Of a DNA stretch of 64,000 nucleotides, positions 1-11,587 are shown in pieces. The first letter of the stretch is position 1. Each line of letters opens with the position of its first letter. The notes beneath the pieces are model-generated. The model had not been told where the DNA came from. It was given only the letters and a program-made list of their open reading frames with translations, and made no database searches. This DNA comes from Scenedesmus sp. ARA3 (lineage: Eukaryota > Chlorophyta > Chlorophyceae > Sphaeropleales > Scenedesmaceae), in assembly GCA_004335835.1 (NCBI GenBank), contig RWJK01001943.1, positions 62,001-126,000 of the forward strand, read 5' to 3'. Both the position numbers and the translations under genes were made by a program.

Positions 1-288
1 CTCAGGTTCAGCCTGGCGTGCTTACTGCTGCTGGCACAACCAATACACGGCATAAGGTCATGTTTGTTAAGCGATGTGTCCCGCTTCCGCCATCTGGCTC
101 AGCGTGTACCTAGGGATATCTACAGGCATGTTGTCGAGGTTGCAAGGGCATGTGCTAATGTACCAGTGGTTAGGCTACTACTGCTATGTAAAGATGGACA
201 GTCTAAACTATGTCATGGGCCACACCCATCAGGTAACATGCTGTGCTATCCTTGTGGAGTCTTGAAGCATGTCATTGTTGCACTGCAG

Positions 289-2765
289 GAGGTGCTGCGC
301 CAGCTGGAGCCGCACCCCTTCGTGGACACGTACCTGCAGTGGGCAGGCCTCAACACTATGCTCACCAAGTACTACAATGACAGCTACATCAGCGCTGTGC
401 AGGGCGCTGACCCACACAGTGGCAGGTGCGCACCAGACAGCACCAGAACACAGGCTCTCAGAACTTGCTGTTGCTTGTATGGCCGGGAAAGCGTTGCACA
501 TGCGTGCACTGCATGTGGGTGCAAGCACTTGCTGGCTCGATGATTGTGTTGCTGACCAATCCTGAAAAGTGTCCTCCACATGTCTGTTGAGCATGTGCAT
601 GGATCTGACTTCTACAAGGTGGTGCCACCATTGTATGCTTGCCATGTCTTTTGCCCTGGCTGAGAGGTGGCGGTCAAGACCGTATTGACACTGCCGCGCA
701 GGGTGCACACCACGCTAGTGCAAGTGGGCGGTGCCACGGGGCGCATTAACAGCGCAAACCCCAACCTGCAAAACATCCCCGTGCACGTCCAGGGCAGGCA
801 TGCAGCCGCCTTCAGGGCGGCCTTCAACAGGCCTGCGCCCGGCTACGTGCTCGTCAGCGCAGACTACTCACAGGTCAGCGACAGCAGCACGCCTACTGTG
901 GCACTCTCACTGCATGCTGCACTTTGTACATGCGCGTGCAGTCGTCTCCACCGCATCATACAGTGTTTGTGCAAGCAGCCTGGTCAAGTAGGCACAGGAC
1001 CTCCTGGCAGCAATCTTAGGGTGGGCTGCACATGCTTGGACCTTTCATGGTTGCTGTACAATGATGATGTACACTCGAGTGTTGCCTATAACCTTGCATG
1101 CCGTGTGCGGTGCTGTGCTACCTGCTGTGTGCAGGTGGAGCTGCGCGTGGTGGCAGCTCTGGCTCAGGAGCAGGCGCTGCAGCAGGCCTTTGCTGAGGGC
1201 AGGGACGTGCATGAGGCCACGGCGCGCGTGCTGCTGGACAGGCAGCCAGGGGTGAGGCGGCGCTGCTGCGCCCAATAGAGCAGGTGTTTGTTGCGCATGC
1301 GCGTGGCACCACGCTGGGAATGCCCTGTTGCGCACGAGGCACTGCCCGCGTGGCAGCGACCTGTTACCGTTGGTGGTACAGGTGCTGGAGGGTACCCCAG
1401 CTTGTGACAACACCCGAGTGCTTCAAGGTGTTGCATCTACTCGTATGCTGCTCCTGCCCGAGACAGCACATCCACTTGTGGGTCTAGTGACATTTTATTT
1501 CATATAATTGTTGAACATCTTGGATGCTGCTGCTGCTGCTGCCCTGCAGGAGCCTGTTGACAAGGAGGAGCGCCAGATGGGCAAGCGCGTCAACTTCAGC
1601 ATCGTGTATGGCGCGGGCAGCAGCAAGATAGGCAAGGACGCGGGGCTCATGCCCAAGCAGGCACAGGAGTTCCTCAAGAGGTGTGCCGCGCACGCTGAAT
1701 TAGCAGCAGCACTGCGGTATTGCGTGCGTCGGCAGCTGTGGTTGCTGGGGCTAGCTTGTCAAGGTGGTGTGGATTGTACCTGGCCCTCAAAATGCAGACA
1801 CGATCGGCAGTGCGAGTCGGGCACATACACAGCAGCTGCAGCGGCAATCAAGTGACAGCGCGACCCGCCATCCTGTGACACTGTAGACACTGATCCTTGT
1901 GGCAGCACACACACTTCCTCTGCGGCTGCGCCTGTTGCATGCGATTGCAGATTCTACAACGCCTACCCGTCCCTGTTTGATTACATGACCACATGCCAGC
2001 GCAGTGCGGTCGCGCGCAGCCACACCAGCAGCGTGCTGGGGCGGCGCCGCCTGTACAGCTTCAGCAGCCCTGCGCTGCAGGCGCTGCGTGGCAGCAGGGA
2101 GCTGGCCGCGCTGCCTGACATGAAGGGGCTGGGCCGCCTGGCCAGCCGGGAAGACGCTGAGGTGCTGCGGCAGGCTGGCAACGCACCCATACAGGTGGGG
2201 CGCTGTGCTTGCAGGTTTGCCGGCTGCTGCTTGCAGGACAGTCACTGTGGTGTACTGCGCTTCCGCACGTCTGTGCTCCGCAGCCTTAGAACAGTAGTAG
2301 TCCGTCCTGCCATGAGCAGTGCTTGCAGTGTAGGTGTGGGGCCTGATGATCAAAAGATGGTGTGGCGCCTTGCACACTGGTGCTCGCACCATTTCAGGAG
2401 TAGCACCAGCTCCTTGTCAGCCTGCGCTGCTTGCATACTGGCCACAACCAGTGTCATCTCCGCTGCTATTGTCATGAACCGCCTGACAAGCTGCTGCTGC
2501 TGCGTGCCTGCCTGCATGCTGGCGCACTCGCTGTTTGCAGGGCACCAGTGCTGACATCCTGAAGGTCGCCCTGCTGCAGCTGCACTCGGCGCTGGCTGTG
2601 CCGCCCTGGAACTGCCGCATCCTGCTGACGGTGCACGACAGTGTGGTGCTGGAGGTGCCTGAGGCGCAGTGGCCGGCTGCTGCTGCTGAGATTGCCCGCA
2701 TCATGGAGGGGGTGCTGCAGCAGCACCAGCTGCACCTGAAAGTAGATGTGAAGCAGGGCTGGTGA
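289..2765 (+). CDS. Family A DNA polymerase (Pol I / plant organellar polymerase type), 3' part
   Basis: DNA-directed DNA polymerase domain of family A; in plants and algae such enzymes copy plastid and mitochondrial DNA. Exons in phase: 289-425, 702-873, 1135-1251, 1550-1680, 1951-2194, 2541-2765, giving 341 residues; the 5' part lies outside the window or is unrecognised. The order of motifs is that of the family: TGRINSANPNLQNIP, then motif A DYSQVELR (the intron falls between Q and V), motif B with ERQMGKRVNFSIVYG, and motif C LTVHDSVVLEVP. Motif C normally reads HDE; here Ser follows the catalytic Asp. The protein ends QGW, close behind motif C as in other Pol I enzymes. Any 3'-5' exonuclease domain and any transit peptide would be upstream, so the organelle assignment is inferred. 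Family identity is secure; exon joins are read from splice consensus and phase. Confidence 0.93.
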
Positions 2766-2920
2766 TGTGGTAGAGGGGTGTGCTGCTGGCTGTCGCTGTG
2801 ATCAGGATTAGTGTATGACTTGGTGGTTGTACAGCAGCTGCAGGTTCGTGGATTAATCTCCCCTGCCAGCCTGGGTTGCATCAGCACCAGGCTTTTAGGG
2901 AATTTCCTGGGGTGCTGTGC

Positions 2921-2925
2921 TGTAA
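2921..2925 (+). promoter_or_regulatory. Putative TGTAA polyadenylation signal
   Basis: TGTAA is the usual polyadenylation signal of chlorophycean algae. This one lies about 155 bases after the DNA polymerase stop codon. Confidence 0.5.
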
Positions 2926-2966
2926 ACAGAGAGTTTATCTGTGCTGTGCTGTTTTGTAGGCAGTCG

Positions 2967-2967
<1 letters not shown>

Positions 2968-3012
<45 letters not shown>
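2968..3012 (+). repeat. (CTG)15 microsatellite
   Basis: Fifteen uninterrupted CTG units followed by several TTG units, just beyond the putative polyadenylation signal of the polymerase gene, so probably outside its transcript. Confidence 0.95.
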
Positions 3013-3015
<3 letters not shown>

Positions 3016-4589
3016 TTGTTGCATCGGACGGTCGCATATGACAGCGTGCATGTCGAGGGGGGATGCTGGGCTTGATGATGCTTTGGTCACACCTGCTATC
3101 AGTGCCCAATAACACAGAGCGTCCGAGTGCGTGCCCTGCTTTATGGTAGGCAAGCATGCACCTGGCTACATGTTCACTCACAGCTTCACATGTAGCAGCA
3201 AGATCCACATCAAGCTTTCTTTGGCGCCAAGGGCTTGGCAACGGCAGAAGCGGTCAGTGTCAGTATCAGCATCCAGGTTTCTTGGCATGCCGCAATGCAT
3301 CCCAAGCAGCTGCGCTGTGCTGCGTTACCTGAGGGCGTCCTGAACACCGGCCAGCCGCAGTAAAATTGCAGAGTATCTGCAGTTCTCTGCACCGTGCTTT
3401 AGCCCATAGCACTGTGAGGCGGGGATTGACGCGGTGCGGTCGGCTGTTCGGATGCTGCATCAAATTGAACTTCTGCATTGTTTGGAATGCGACACGTGCA
3501 TGATGCGGCATGCCCACTACTTTGGCAGGAGTGATCACCCACTGCCCTGTGCCAGCAGGGAACTGAAAATCAGCTCCATGTTGCTTGTGATGAGCAGTTT
3601 GGTGAATTCGTGACGTAAGCAGTGATGCTGGCACTGACAGCACCGCGATGTGGCTGTGCACAGCCGCGCGGCGCTGTGCCAGTACCCAAGGCTGGTCGTA
3701 GCATGGCGCAAGCCTTGGTCGGCAGCCGCAGTGCATTGCATCTTGCATTGAAGCCAGGCTCTACGCTTGGCTGTTGTCAGGTATGCCATGCTCACTCACC
3801 CTGTTGAGCACATGTCAATCTGTCCTGATTGGAATGCGGGACCTTGCCGAATGCCATTGCGGCCATTCGAGATGTAAAGAGTGTTGGCAGGTGTTGTGGT
3901 CTAACCGCTTGCCACCTCTGTGACTAGGTAAGGTTTGTTACGGTTCAACCTTGTTGGCTTACAGTACAGTGGGAGGCGCACCACGCACCACGCACCTGCG
4001 TCACAAGCCAGGGGGAGGGGGGGCGCCTGCCAGGCTGGCTTGGGCTGGCCAGGTGCAGCCAACATTTCCTGCCTGCCTGGCATGCCAGCTGAGATCTTAT
4101 GGGTTTTGAACCAATCTGCATCAGGCGTTTCAGATACTGGTGTCTTCTTGGCCACTAGACATTGTTCTTGGCGGGCGTTGGTGCCAGGTCAGCAGCCTTC
4201 TGTCCCTTCGACAACTTGTAGCTGAAAGGAACTCGAACTATATGTAAATCAGTTGAATTCATCGTCTGTAACTGAATGCGCGCGAACCTGCAACACGAAT
4301 AACAGGCATTCTGACGGCATTCCTGCTTGGGGTATGCTGGTACCTCATTATGTGATCCGTAGCCTACCTTGCTTCCGCACTCACTCGTCATCTCATTGCG
4401 ATAGTAAACGATAGTTTGGGGACATATTAGCTACCGTAGCTTCTGCGAGATTGCTGTGCTGACGCACCTTTGTGGCTGGCTGTCAAAATGGATAGCCTCT
4501 AGCGAGCCACGTACCCTCCTTTGCTTTATACAGCAATGAATCGTGCATGACAGCATCGGGCTGCGCCAAGGCTGGCAAACAGCAGCGAT

Positions 4590-7540
4590 ATGCTGGCGAA
4601 GCAGGGCAGCAGCAGGAGCAGGAGCAGGACCAGCAGCGCTATGAAGTCGGCATCCTGTCCGACACAAAGCAGACTACTGGATAACGGGGGCAGACTGCAC
4701 GCTGGTGGAATGGAGGTGAGTGTGTTGGCGGTCTCCTATGTTCACAATCGCCCACAAGCACCGGCAGACAGCTCAACTTGGTGTTTCTGGTATGTCGGTA
4801 GCCAGCGGGACCCGCTGACCTGGCGCGTGCCTTCAAAAGGCTCAAACGGTTGCCACTACTCCGCGCCTAGTTCGTGCAGCACTCCAGAGCGCGCTTAGCG
4901 CTCGTTATCAGGATACTCTAGCACCGGAGTATCACGATTTGGCTTACGAGGCGACGCTGTTTCACTCTGGCATTGGGCAGGTAATGGCACCTGCCGGACA
5001 GCAGCAGCAAGAGAGGGACAAGCTGGGCTTCCTGTCCCCCTTCAGCCCTGTGTTTGACCTGGAGCTGGAGAAAAAGGCCAACAGTGGCAACCTGGAGCGC
5101 TGCTGCTCGGAACACACCCTTGCAGCAGCAGATGCGGCAGCCAAACCCACGCTCTTCCAGCAGATACTGCAGCTTTGCAGGTGCACCTCACCTGTTGCAG
5201 CTCAGGTAAGCACTGACGACGTTGATTTGTGCAGCGTTTGCTTTGGTGGGTCGTCCTGCAAGCCTGTTGATGGGCGACCGAGTGCGCTCTTCCTCTGTCA
5301 CGTGAGCGTGCGTGCAATTTGCACGGTGCAAGCATAGCAGTTGACAGGGCAGCAGCAGCCTGCGCATCCCCTGCCGCATCGGCATGCAAGGCTACTATGG
5401 TTCACGCTGTGAGCTTGGCAAAACGCAAGCACTGGCTGGCTGTTGCGTTGCTCTTATCCTCCTGCCTTGCATACGCTGCGCGCCTCCCCGCCCTGCCTCC
5501 CATGCCCGCCTGCAGCTCCTGCAGCAAGTGCAGCGCCTGCGCATCGCCTTCGCGGCAGCACCCAAAGCAGCAGGCAGCCCGCCTGCAGCAAACACAGCAA
5601 CCAGCCCCACCACAGAAGCAGCTAGCACTGGCAGTGCTGCTGGGGCGCAGGCCGGCTTCCTAGCGCCTGAGAGCAGCATGGACATCGAGGCCATCGCCTG
5701 TGAGCTGCTGGCCTCGGGCTATCTGGTGCAGGTGCGCGACGGCGCGCAGCAGCACGACCGCGCCAAGACCACGCGCAGCTGCCTGCAGAACCTGCGGCAC
5801 CGCTTTGTGGTGTGCCTGGGCTGGCGCAGCAGCGCGGAGGCTGAGGCGGAGTACCTGGCTGAGCCGCTGGTGGTGGAGCCGCGCTTCAGGGAGCAGTTTG
5901 CGATCGCGCACCCCACCGCGGAGTACGAGGCGCTGCTGCAGGTGCGTGGCTGAGCATGGCCACAGCTGTCACTGCAACTGCTGGCATTTGGTCAAAGGCG
6001 CACCAGTCGCGTAGACAGCAACTTATGACATAGCAGGCACCCAGAAGAACAATACGCATGTGCAGACACGTGGTGGTTGTTTGCACATGATGCGTACGGA
6101 GCACGTCAGACTGTCAGACTGGTCATCTCCTGCAGCAAATAGGCCGTCGATATGCATAGAACTGACAAAACACATCAGTAGCTGTCTACCTTGTCTTGGT
6201 TGCTTCTTGCTGTTAACCACTGCTTGCGACACCTGCTGCTGCTCCCGCAGGCGGTGCCTGCCTGCTTTGTTGGCTCTGTGGCCAACCTGGAGAGCATCGT
6301 GAAGCTGCTGTGCGAGCAGATGGTGGCGGCCTTCAAGATTCAGGGCCTGCCCGTGCCGCCCTGGCGCACACGCCAGGCGCTGCTCAGCAAGTGGTCGCCC
6401 ACACAGCTGGCGGAGCTAGCAGCAAAGATAGCAAACGTGCGCGGCCTCAGCGTAGACATGGCAGCGTACGGCAGCACCGCTGTGGGCGCAGCCCCGCACG
6501 CCCACGACAGGCTGCGCAACGGTGACAGGCCAGCAGCAGCACATGCGCCGCATGCAGCTGTGGGCAGCGCGCCGCCAGAAGCTGGTGAGGGCGAGGCAGG
6601 GCAGCAGCAGGTGCAAGCGTTCGCCGCAGCAGCTGCTGCTGCTGGCGGGCCTCAGCAGATGAGCCAGGCGCAACTGATGGCGATACTTCCACCAGAGATG
6701 CAGCAGCAGCTGTTCCAGCAGGCAGCTGGGCCGCGCCATGGGCTTAGCCACCTGGCACCAGCATCGGCGCATGCAGCTGCAGCGCCTGGCTTAGTGACAC
6801 AGCAGCAGCAGCAGCAGCTTGCTCCGGTCATCAGTAGCGCGCTGCCGCTGGGTGGTGTCCACCGAGAGCATGCCTGCATGTACTACTCTGATAGTGCTGC
6901 AGTGCCAATCTCGGCAGTTGCCGGCCCCTTGGCGCCCATCCTGCAAGGGGTGCCTGCTGAGCAGCACCAGCTAGGCGTGCCAGCGCATCCCATGGGCAAG
7001 CTGCATGGGGCTGCGAGCATTGCAGCGTCTGCGCACCCGGCAGGCATCTCTCCTGCCGCTGCTGACGTCATCGCGCTGCTGGAGGCTGCCGAGGGCTTCA
7101 ACAACGGCGCTGGCGGCAGCAGCACCCTCAAGTTCACGCGCAAGGCCAGCGCGGAGTGGAAGAACCAGCGCAGCGCTGGCCGCAAGATGAAGGGGCTGCT
7201 GGCAGCAGCGCTCAAGAAGCCAGTGGGCGGCTCCAGCCGCAGCAACCTTGGCATGGCACTGCCCGCTGCCCCCAGCCCTGCAAGCGTTGCTGACGCCTTG
7301 CAGCCGCTGGCAGCGCTGCCTGGGAGCGGCGCCGGCGGCCAGCAGCAGCAACAGCAGCAGCAGGTTGCACAGCGCGACAGCGGCAGCGGTCCCGATGCCC
7401 TGATTCGGCGCACGCACTACCGAACCACTGGCGACGAGCCTTGGCGGCGCATCACCACGGTGCGCTGGGGCGCATACGCAGCACAGCCGGCGCCACAACA
7501 GCAGCAGCCGGCGGCGCCGAGTGCCATGGCAACCCACTGA
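4590..7540 (+). CDS. DUF506 family protein (PDDEXK-like, plant type)
   Basis: Member of the plant DUF506 family, distantly related to PD-(D/E)XK nucleases; the biochemical role is not established. Exons in phase 0: 4590-4715, 4888-5205, 5516-5941, 6251-7540, about 719 residues. The conserved block reads VVEPRFREQFAIAHPTAEYE, then, across the 5942-6250 intron, VPACFVGSVANLESIVKLL and GLPVPPWRTRQALLSKW. The PPWR-x(5)-KW ending is the best mark of the family. The N-terminus is Ser/Gln-rich, and the last exon carries a long Ala/Gln-rich tail with a basic patch near its middle (KFTRKASAEWKNQ), longer than in land-plant members. The first ATG (4590) is chosen because its 126-base exon ends at a good donor (GAG|GTGAGT) in the right phase. 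Family call is good; the first exon is the weakest part. Confidence 0.83.
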
Positions 7541-10500
7541 CCATTGGCAGGGCTGTGGACAGCAGCCCCTGCAGCAGCAGCCTGCTGCTGGTGCCTCTTC
7601 TCAGCCTGCATGCGTGCCCTTTCGCATCATGCATGATTGCCTCGGCTGATTGAAGTTGTCGGCTGATTGAAGTAGGAGAATGTGGCATGCTGGCCGACTG
7701 GTGCTAACAGCTGTCCAGTGCAGGCGCCGCAACGGATGCCAACTTATGCATGCCTGCTGCGTATCTACCATCCGTTTTGGTATCTTGTTGCCTTGATGCC
7801 GCCGACTGCATACCAACTATGCCGGGCGATTCGGATGTGCAGCAGCGCGCAGCTGCTGCATGTGTGTGGTGCCTTGATATCAGTGCTGGCCTCTGAGCAG
7901 GCCAGCGCTCAATTGGGCGTTGCTGTGACAGTCAATGCCGCAGTAGCGCGTTTGTGAATTGCCTGCGAACGCCACTAGCTGTGCCTGTGAACCTGCGTTT
8001 TCCCCTGTGGTGCAGAGTTACACCTTGGCACGCATTGGCTGAAGCTGGCAGAGCCTGGCTCCCTATTACTGCTGTTGAGTGCAAGTACTGATATGCTCTA
8101 CGGACCGCTTGCAGCATGATTACGTGCAAGCATTGGTGGTGCCACAGTATCAGTTGTGCTGCAGGCCATTACCCACACATCTGCAGACATGCCTTAGCTA
8201 GTAGGACGGTAGGTAGGGGGCTCGCACACTGCTTGATGACCACGTGCTGTGGATTTTGGCATGGGCGCCGTCTGGCTGCAGGATGTTTGTGCACCACCCA
8301 GGGTTGTCATGATGATGCATGACGGTTTTGCTGTTCCTTGCATGGGTGGCGTACGGCAGGGACGCTTGCGTCGCCAAAGTGGGCCACCAGAGACTGGTGC
8401 AGGAGTGCATTGGCGGGGCGGCTGCGTGCATGGCGGCAGATCAACCACAACCTCGTTGTACAGCATCTATTCATGTTTGGAGCTTTGGCGTTGGCACCAC
8501 CGGATTTTGGCCACCGCAGCATGTGGACTGCTGCGGCGCCGGTGGGTGCATGTCTGGTGGCGAGGCGTGGTGGTGGCATTCGTTTCAAGCGCGTTTTGGG
8601 GCCGATCATTTCATGTATGATTGCTTGCCATTGGACATACGTTCCTCATGCCTGGCGTGGGTGGCTTGGTGCCAAGGGGCGTCCGCGGCAACCGTGGCAG
8701 TGTTGCAACTGGCAGTGTGTGCAGAAGGTGGGGTGGGTGTGCGCATAGGATGTAGAAGGTGTGTGGCCCTCTGTGTGTGCCTGATCTAGGTCAGCCAGGC
8801 ACCCAATACAGCATGTCTGCTGCTTGACTTGCATTGGGGGTTGCTCCCTTTTTTGACCCCTGCATGACTTTTGACAGCATAGCACGGCATGGTAGCTATG
8901 ACATGGTGGTGTGCAACGCCAGCACTGCTACAACGGAGTGCGTAGTGGGGAATGAAAGTGGCACGGCGTGCGGCGTGCTCTGCTCCCTGGGCAGAGCGTC
9001 GCGTGAGTCACTTGCAACAGGCGGGGATGCGATTGAATCGCTGGGCGACCAGCGCCAGGAGCTGTGCAAGGCAGCCCGCACTCATGCAGCGGCGCTCAGC
9101 GCCGTTTGCATGCTTCTCATATGACGGCTTCTGTTGGAAAACCAGTACCTTGCAGCCAAGCGAAAGCCACTAGGCATTTGTTTGAGCGGGGTCTTGGACA
9201 ACTGCCCAAAGCCTGGGGATGCGCACGCACCGGGTTCATCCGTGCTGCGCGGGGTTGGGCGATGGGGGGCTCTGTTTAAGGAGGCGGCAAAACGCGTCTT
9301 TCTGTGGTGTACGTTTTTCAGATGTGCGTCTGCAGCAGCACATGCTTTTGTGGTGATGGTCACCAGCGGGCCTCGGGCGTGCTGCTGCACATAAAGGTGC
9401 GTGGGTGCTTGATGTTTGTGGTATGTGGCTGCCGTGTGTGTCTCTTTAGTAGCTCCGGTCACCCTGCGTAATACGGGTGTGTCATGCAACATCTGGGCAT
9501 GTCACGTCATGAACAGCCAACGGGCTCTTTCACTCATCTTGCTGCCACAAGCGGGAGGCGCGGCTACTAGCAGGGCCATGCGTGTCGTGTGTGTCTGTGT
9601 GCTGTTCATGTGTTCTGTTGCTGGACATGCTGGCTTGCGCATGCCCAGACGAGGTGGATCACCATGTTGTATGTATTGTTGTTGATAGAACGCTTGTGAT
9701 TGCAGCTGCGGCTGTGCGGACTTCATAGCTCTTTTTGCGCCTGTCAACAGCCTTCTGCCGTTGCCCTGTTACATAAAGTACTTTTTTTGTGAACATGTGA
9801 GCCTTGTGTTGTCGTGCCTGTGTATGCTTGCGCCTTGTTTGTTACCACCAGGCACTGTGTGTGTTACTGCTGGTTAGGGACACTGCGAACGCAAAGAGAC
9901 GTGGAGATGATCAGTTGTGTATGTGCCAGTTTGTTGAAGTGTTTTTGTGGCGTGGGTTCAAGGTGTCCTTCAACTGCTGAGCAGCCAGGAGCAACGTAGT
10001 GCGAGCTGGCGTGCAGATGATGGTGGCAAGCATCAGCTTAGACTCGACCTCATTGTTGGCCAAACTTATGTGCTGATGAGGTGCTTGCTGGTTATGTGCT
10101 GCCATGCTGTGTCATGTGCAGCCGCCGCCTGCCTAGCGCTGCTCTCAGTTGCGGCGTGGGGCAACCTCCTCAGTTGAGTGTAATCGAACGGTTGCACACG
10201 AATTCTGGACGCATGTGTCCTGTATACAGGAGAAAGGACGGTATTGCGGGGAAGGAGGGGGAGGGGCGCGCAGCAGCAATGCACAATGCACAAAGTTCCT
10301 CCGTACCAGGATCAACACCATGGCTAGCATCCGCATCCATTGCAATCATGTGTTTTGCCGTGCCCAGGAAACTATGTCTTGGGCAACAAGGTGAAACTTT
10401 TGCAGAGTTCTTGCAGCCGCAGCATATGAGAGGGATGCCATGCAGGGCATTTAGCAGACTGCCAAACCACCAAGTTACACAGGTGCCAGCTCAGTCCACG

Positions 10501-11587
10501 CACACCATTTGCTGGCATCCTACAACAGCAACATGCCTTCTGTGCCCTTCACTGGCCATGGAGGGTCTCTTGCACGAACAGTACTGTGCACTAGTGCAGC
10601 ACCACTGCACTAGTGCAGCACCAGTTCGTGCAGACCACTCAAGTTCAAAGCTGCACTGCTAGGCCCTGGCAATGCATAGCCATGTGCTTGGCAGCTGAGG
10701 AGGCCGTGCGTGATATATGTTGCCAACGAGCCCTGCACCTGCTGAGGAGCCCATGCATCACAAACACACACGGGGCAGCCTTGCGACTGGCTGGGCAGCT
10801 GATAGGTACCTGAGCATAATGGTTGGATAGCTGGCAGTGTGTTGATGATGCATGTGCTTGCATGAGCCATGTGACACATGCCTTGGCACATTGTTGACAC
10901 CATCAACTGCTGTATCACTGAGTCCACACAGCAGCAGCAGCTGCAGCCAAGTTCTTATTGCATGCGCTGCCCGGTATGCACAGGCAGGCATGAGCCAAAC
11001 CAACAGTCACCATCAGCAATGCTACAGCAATCATGAGCAGCCATGCAGCATATAACAATGTCACGAGAACTGAGCCTGCCTCTGTATGACACATGCCCCT
11101 GAATGTACCACAAAGCTGGTCACCCCCACGCACTGGACGCTTTGCATGAGCCACGACACTCTCCTCGTTCATTGCGTGCTGTTTATACACAAGACCTAGT
11201 CAAGAGAAGTCTGTACACTCGCATCTACAGCACACACATAACTGCCATGCACATGCCTGCAACCCCCCAAACCTCACAAGTACAAGTGGTCTAGCCACGC
11301 ACGTGAAGCGTCTACTGTACTGAACACTGCCGCTGTTAAACGCGACACAATCCCCCCAATCACTCACAGGTAGTCTGCCTAATACACCATGCACATCTTT
11401 GATGTTTTGACAACACACCACGTGAACCAAGCACACACTATCTCTGTAGCATGCTGAGTTCGTCCTGTGTCAATGCTGGCACTGCCACTGCAGCAGCAGC
11501 GAAGCTGTTGAGTGTTGTGTGAGGAAAGCTGACCTTGCCGCTGCCACAGCAGCAGCAGCAGCAGTAGGGCTGCTGCCGGCCGGCTGT
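7541..11587. other. 4-kb block without recognisable gene
   Basis: Lies between the 3' ends of two converging genes, so it must hold both 3' UTRs. Several open frames of 60-160 codons overlap on both strands, rich in Cys, His and Trp, with no conserved motif and no plausible chain of exons. I see no tRNA-like or rRNA sequence. The one clear structure is the compact repeat at 10571-10632. Confidence 0.5.
10571..10632. repeat. Nested direct and inverted repeat
   Basis: An 18-base unit beginning TGCACTAGTGCAG occurs twice, at 10587-10604 and 10606-10623. Each copy contains the 12-base palindrome TGCACTAGTGCA. The pair is bracketed by the inverted repeat TGCACGAAC (10571-10579) and GTTCGTGCA (10624-10632). 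The whole could fold into a cruciform in DNA or a hairpin in RNA. Confidence 0.85.

Larger units (their letters stand above)
2766..4589. other. Intergenic, polymerase 3' end to DUF506 gene
   Basis: The start holds the polymerase 3' UTR, a TGTAA motif and a CTG run. The rest has only short overlapping open frames in several frames without recognisable domains. The last few hundred bases (about 4200-4560) are poorer in GC than the flanks and probably hold the promoter and 5' UTR of the next gene. Confidence 0.5.

Noticed and set aside
1..288. Possible upstream exon of the polymerase gene
   Set aside because: The open frame in this stretch shows no family A motif and precedes a good acceptor at 288; it is most likely intron.
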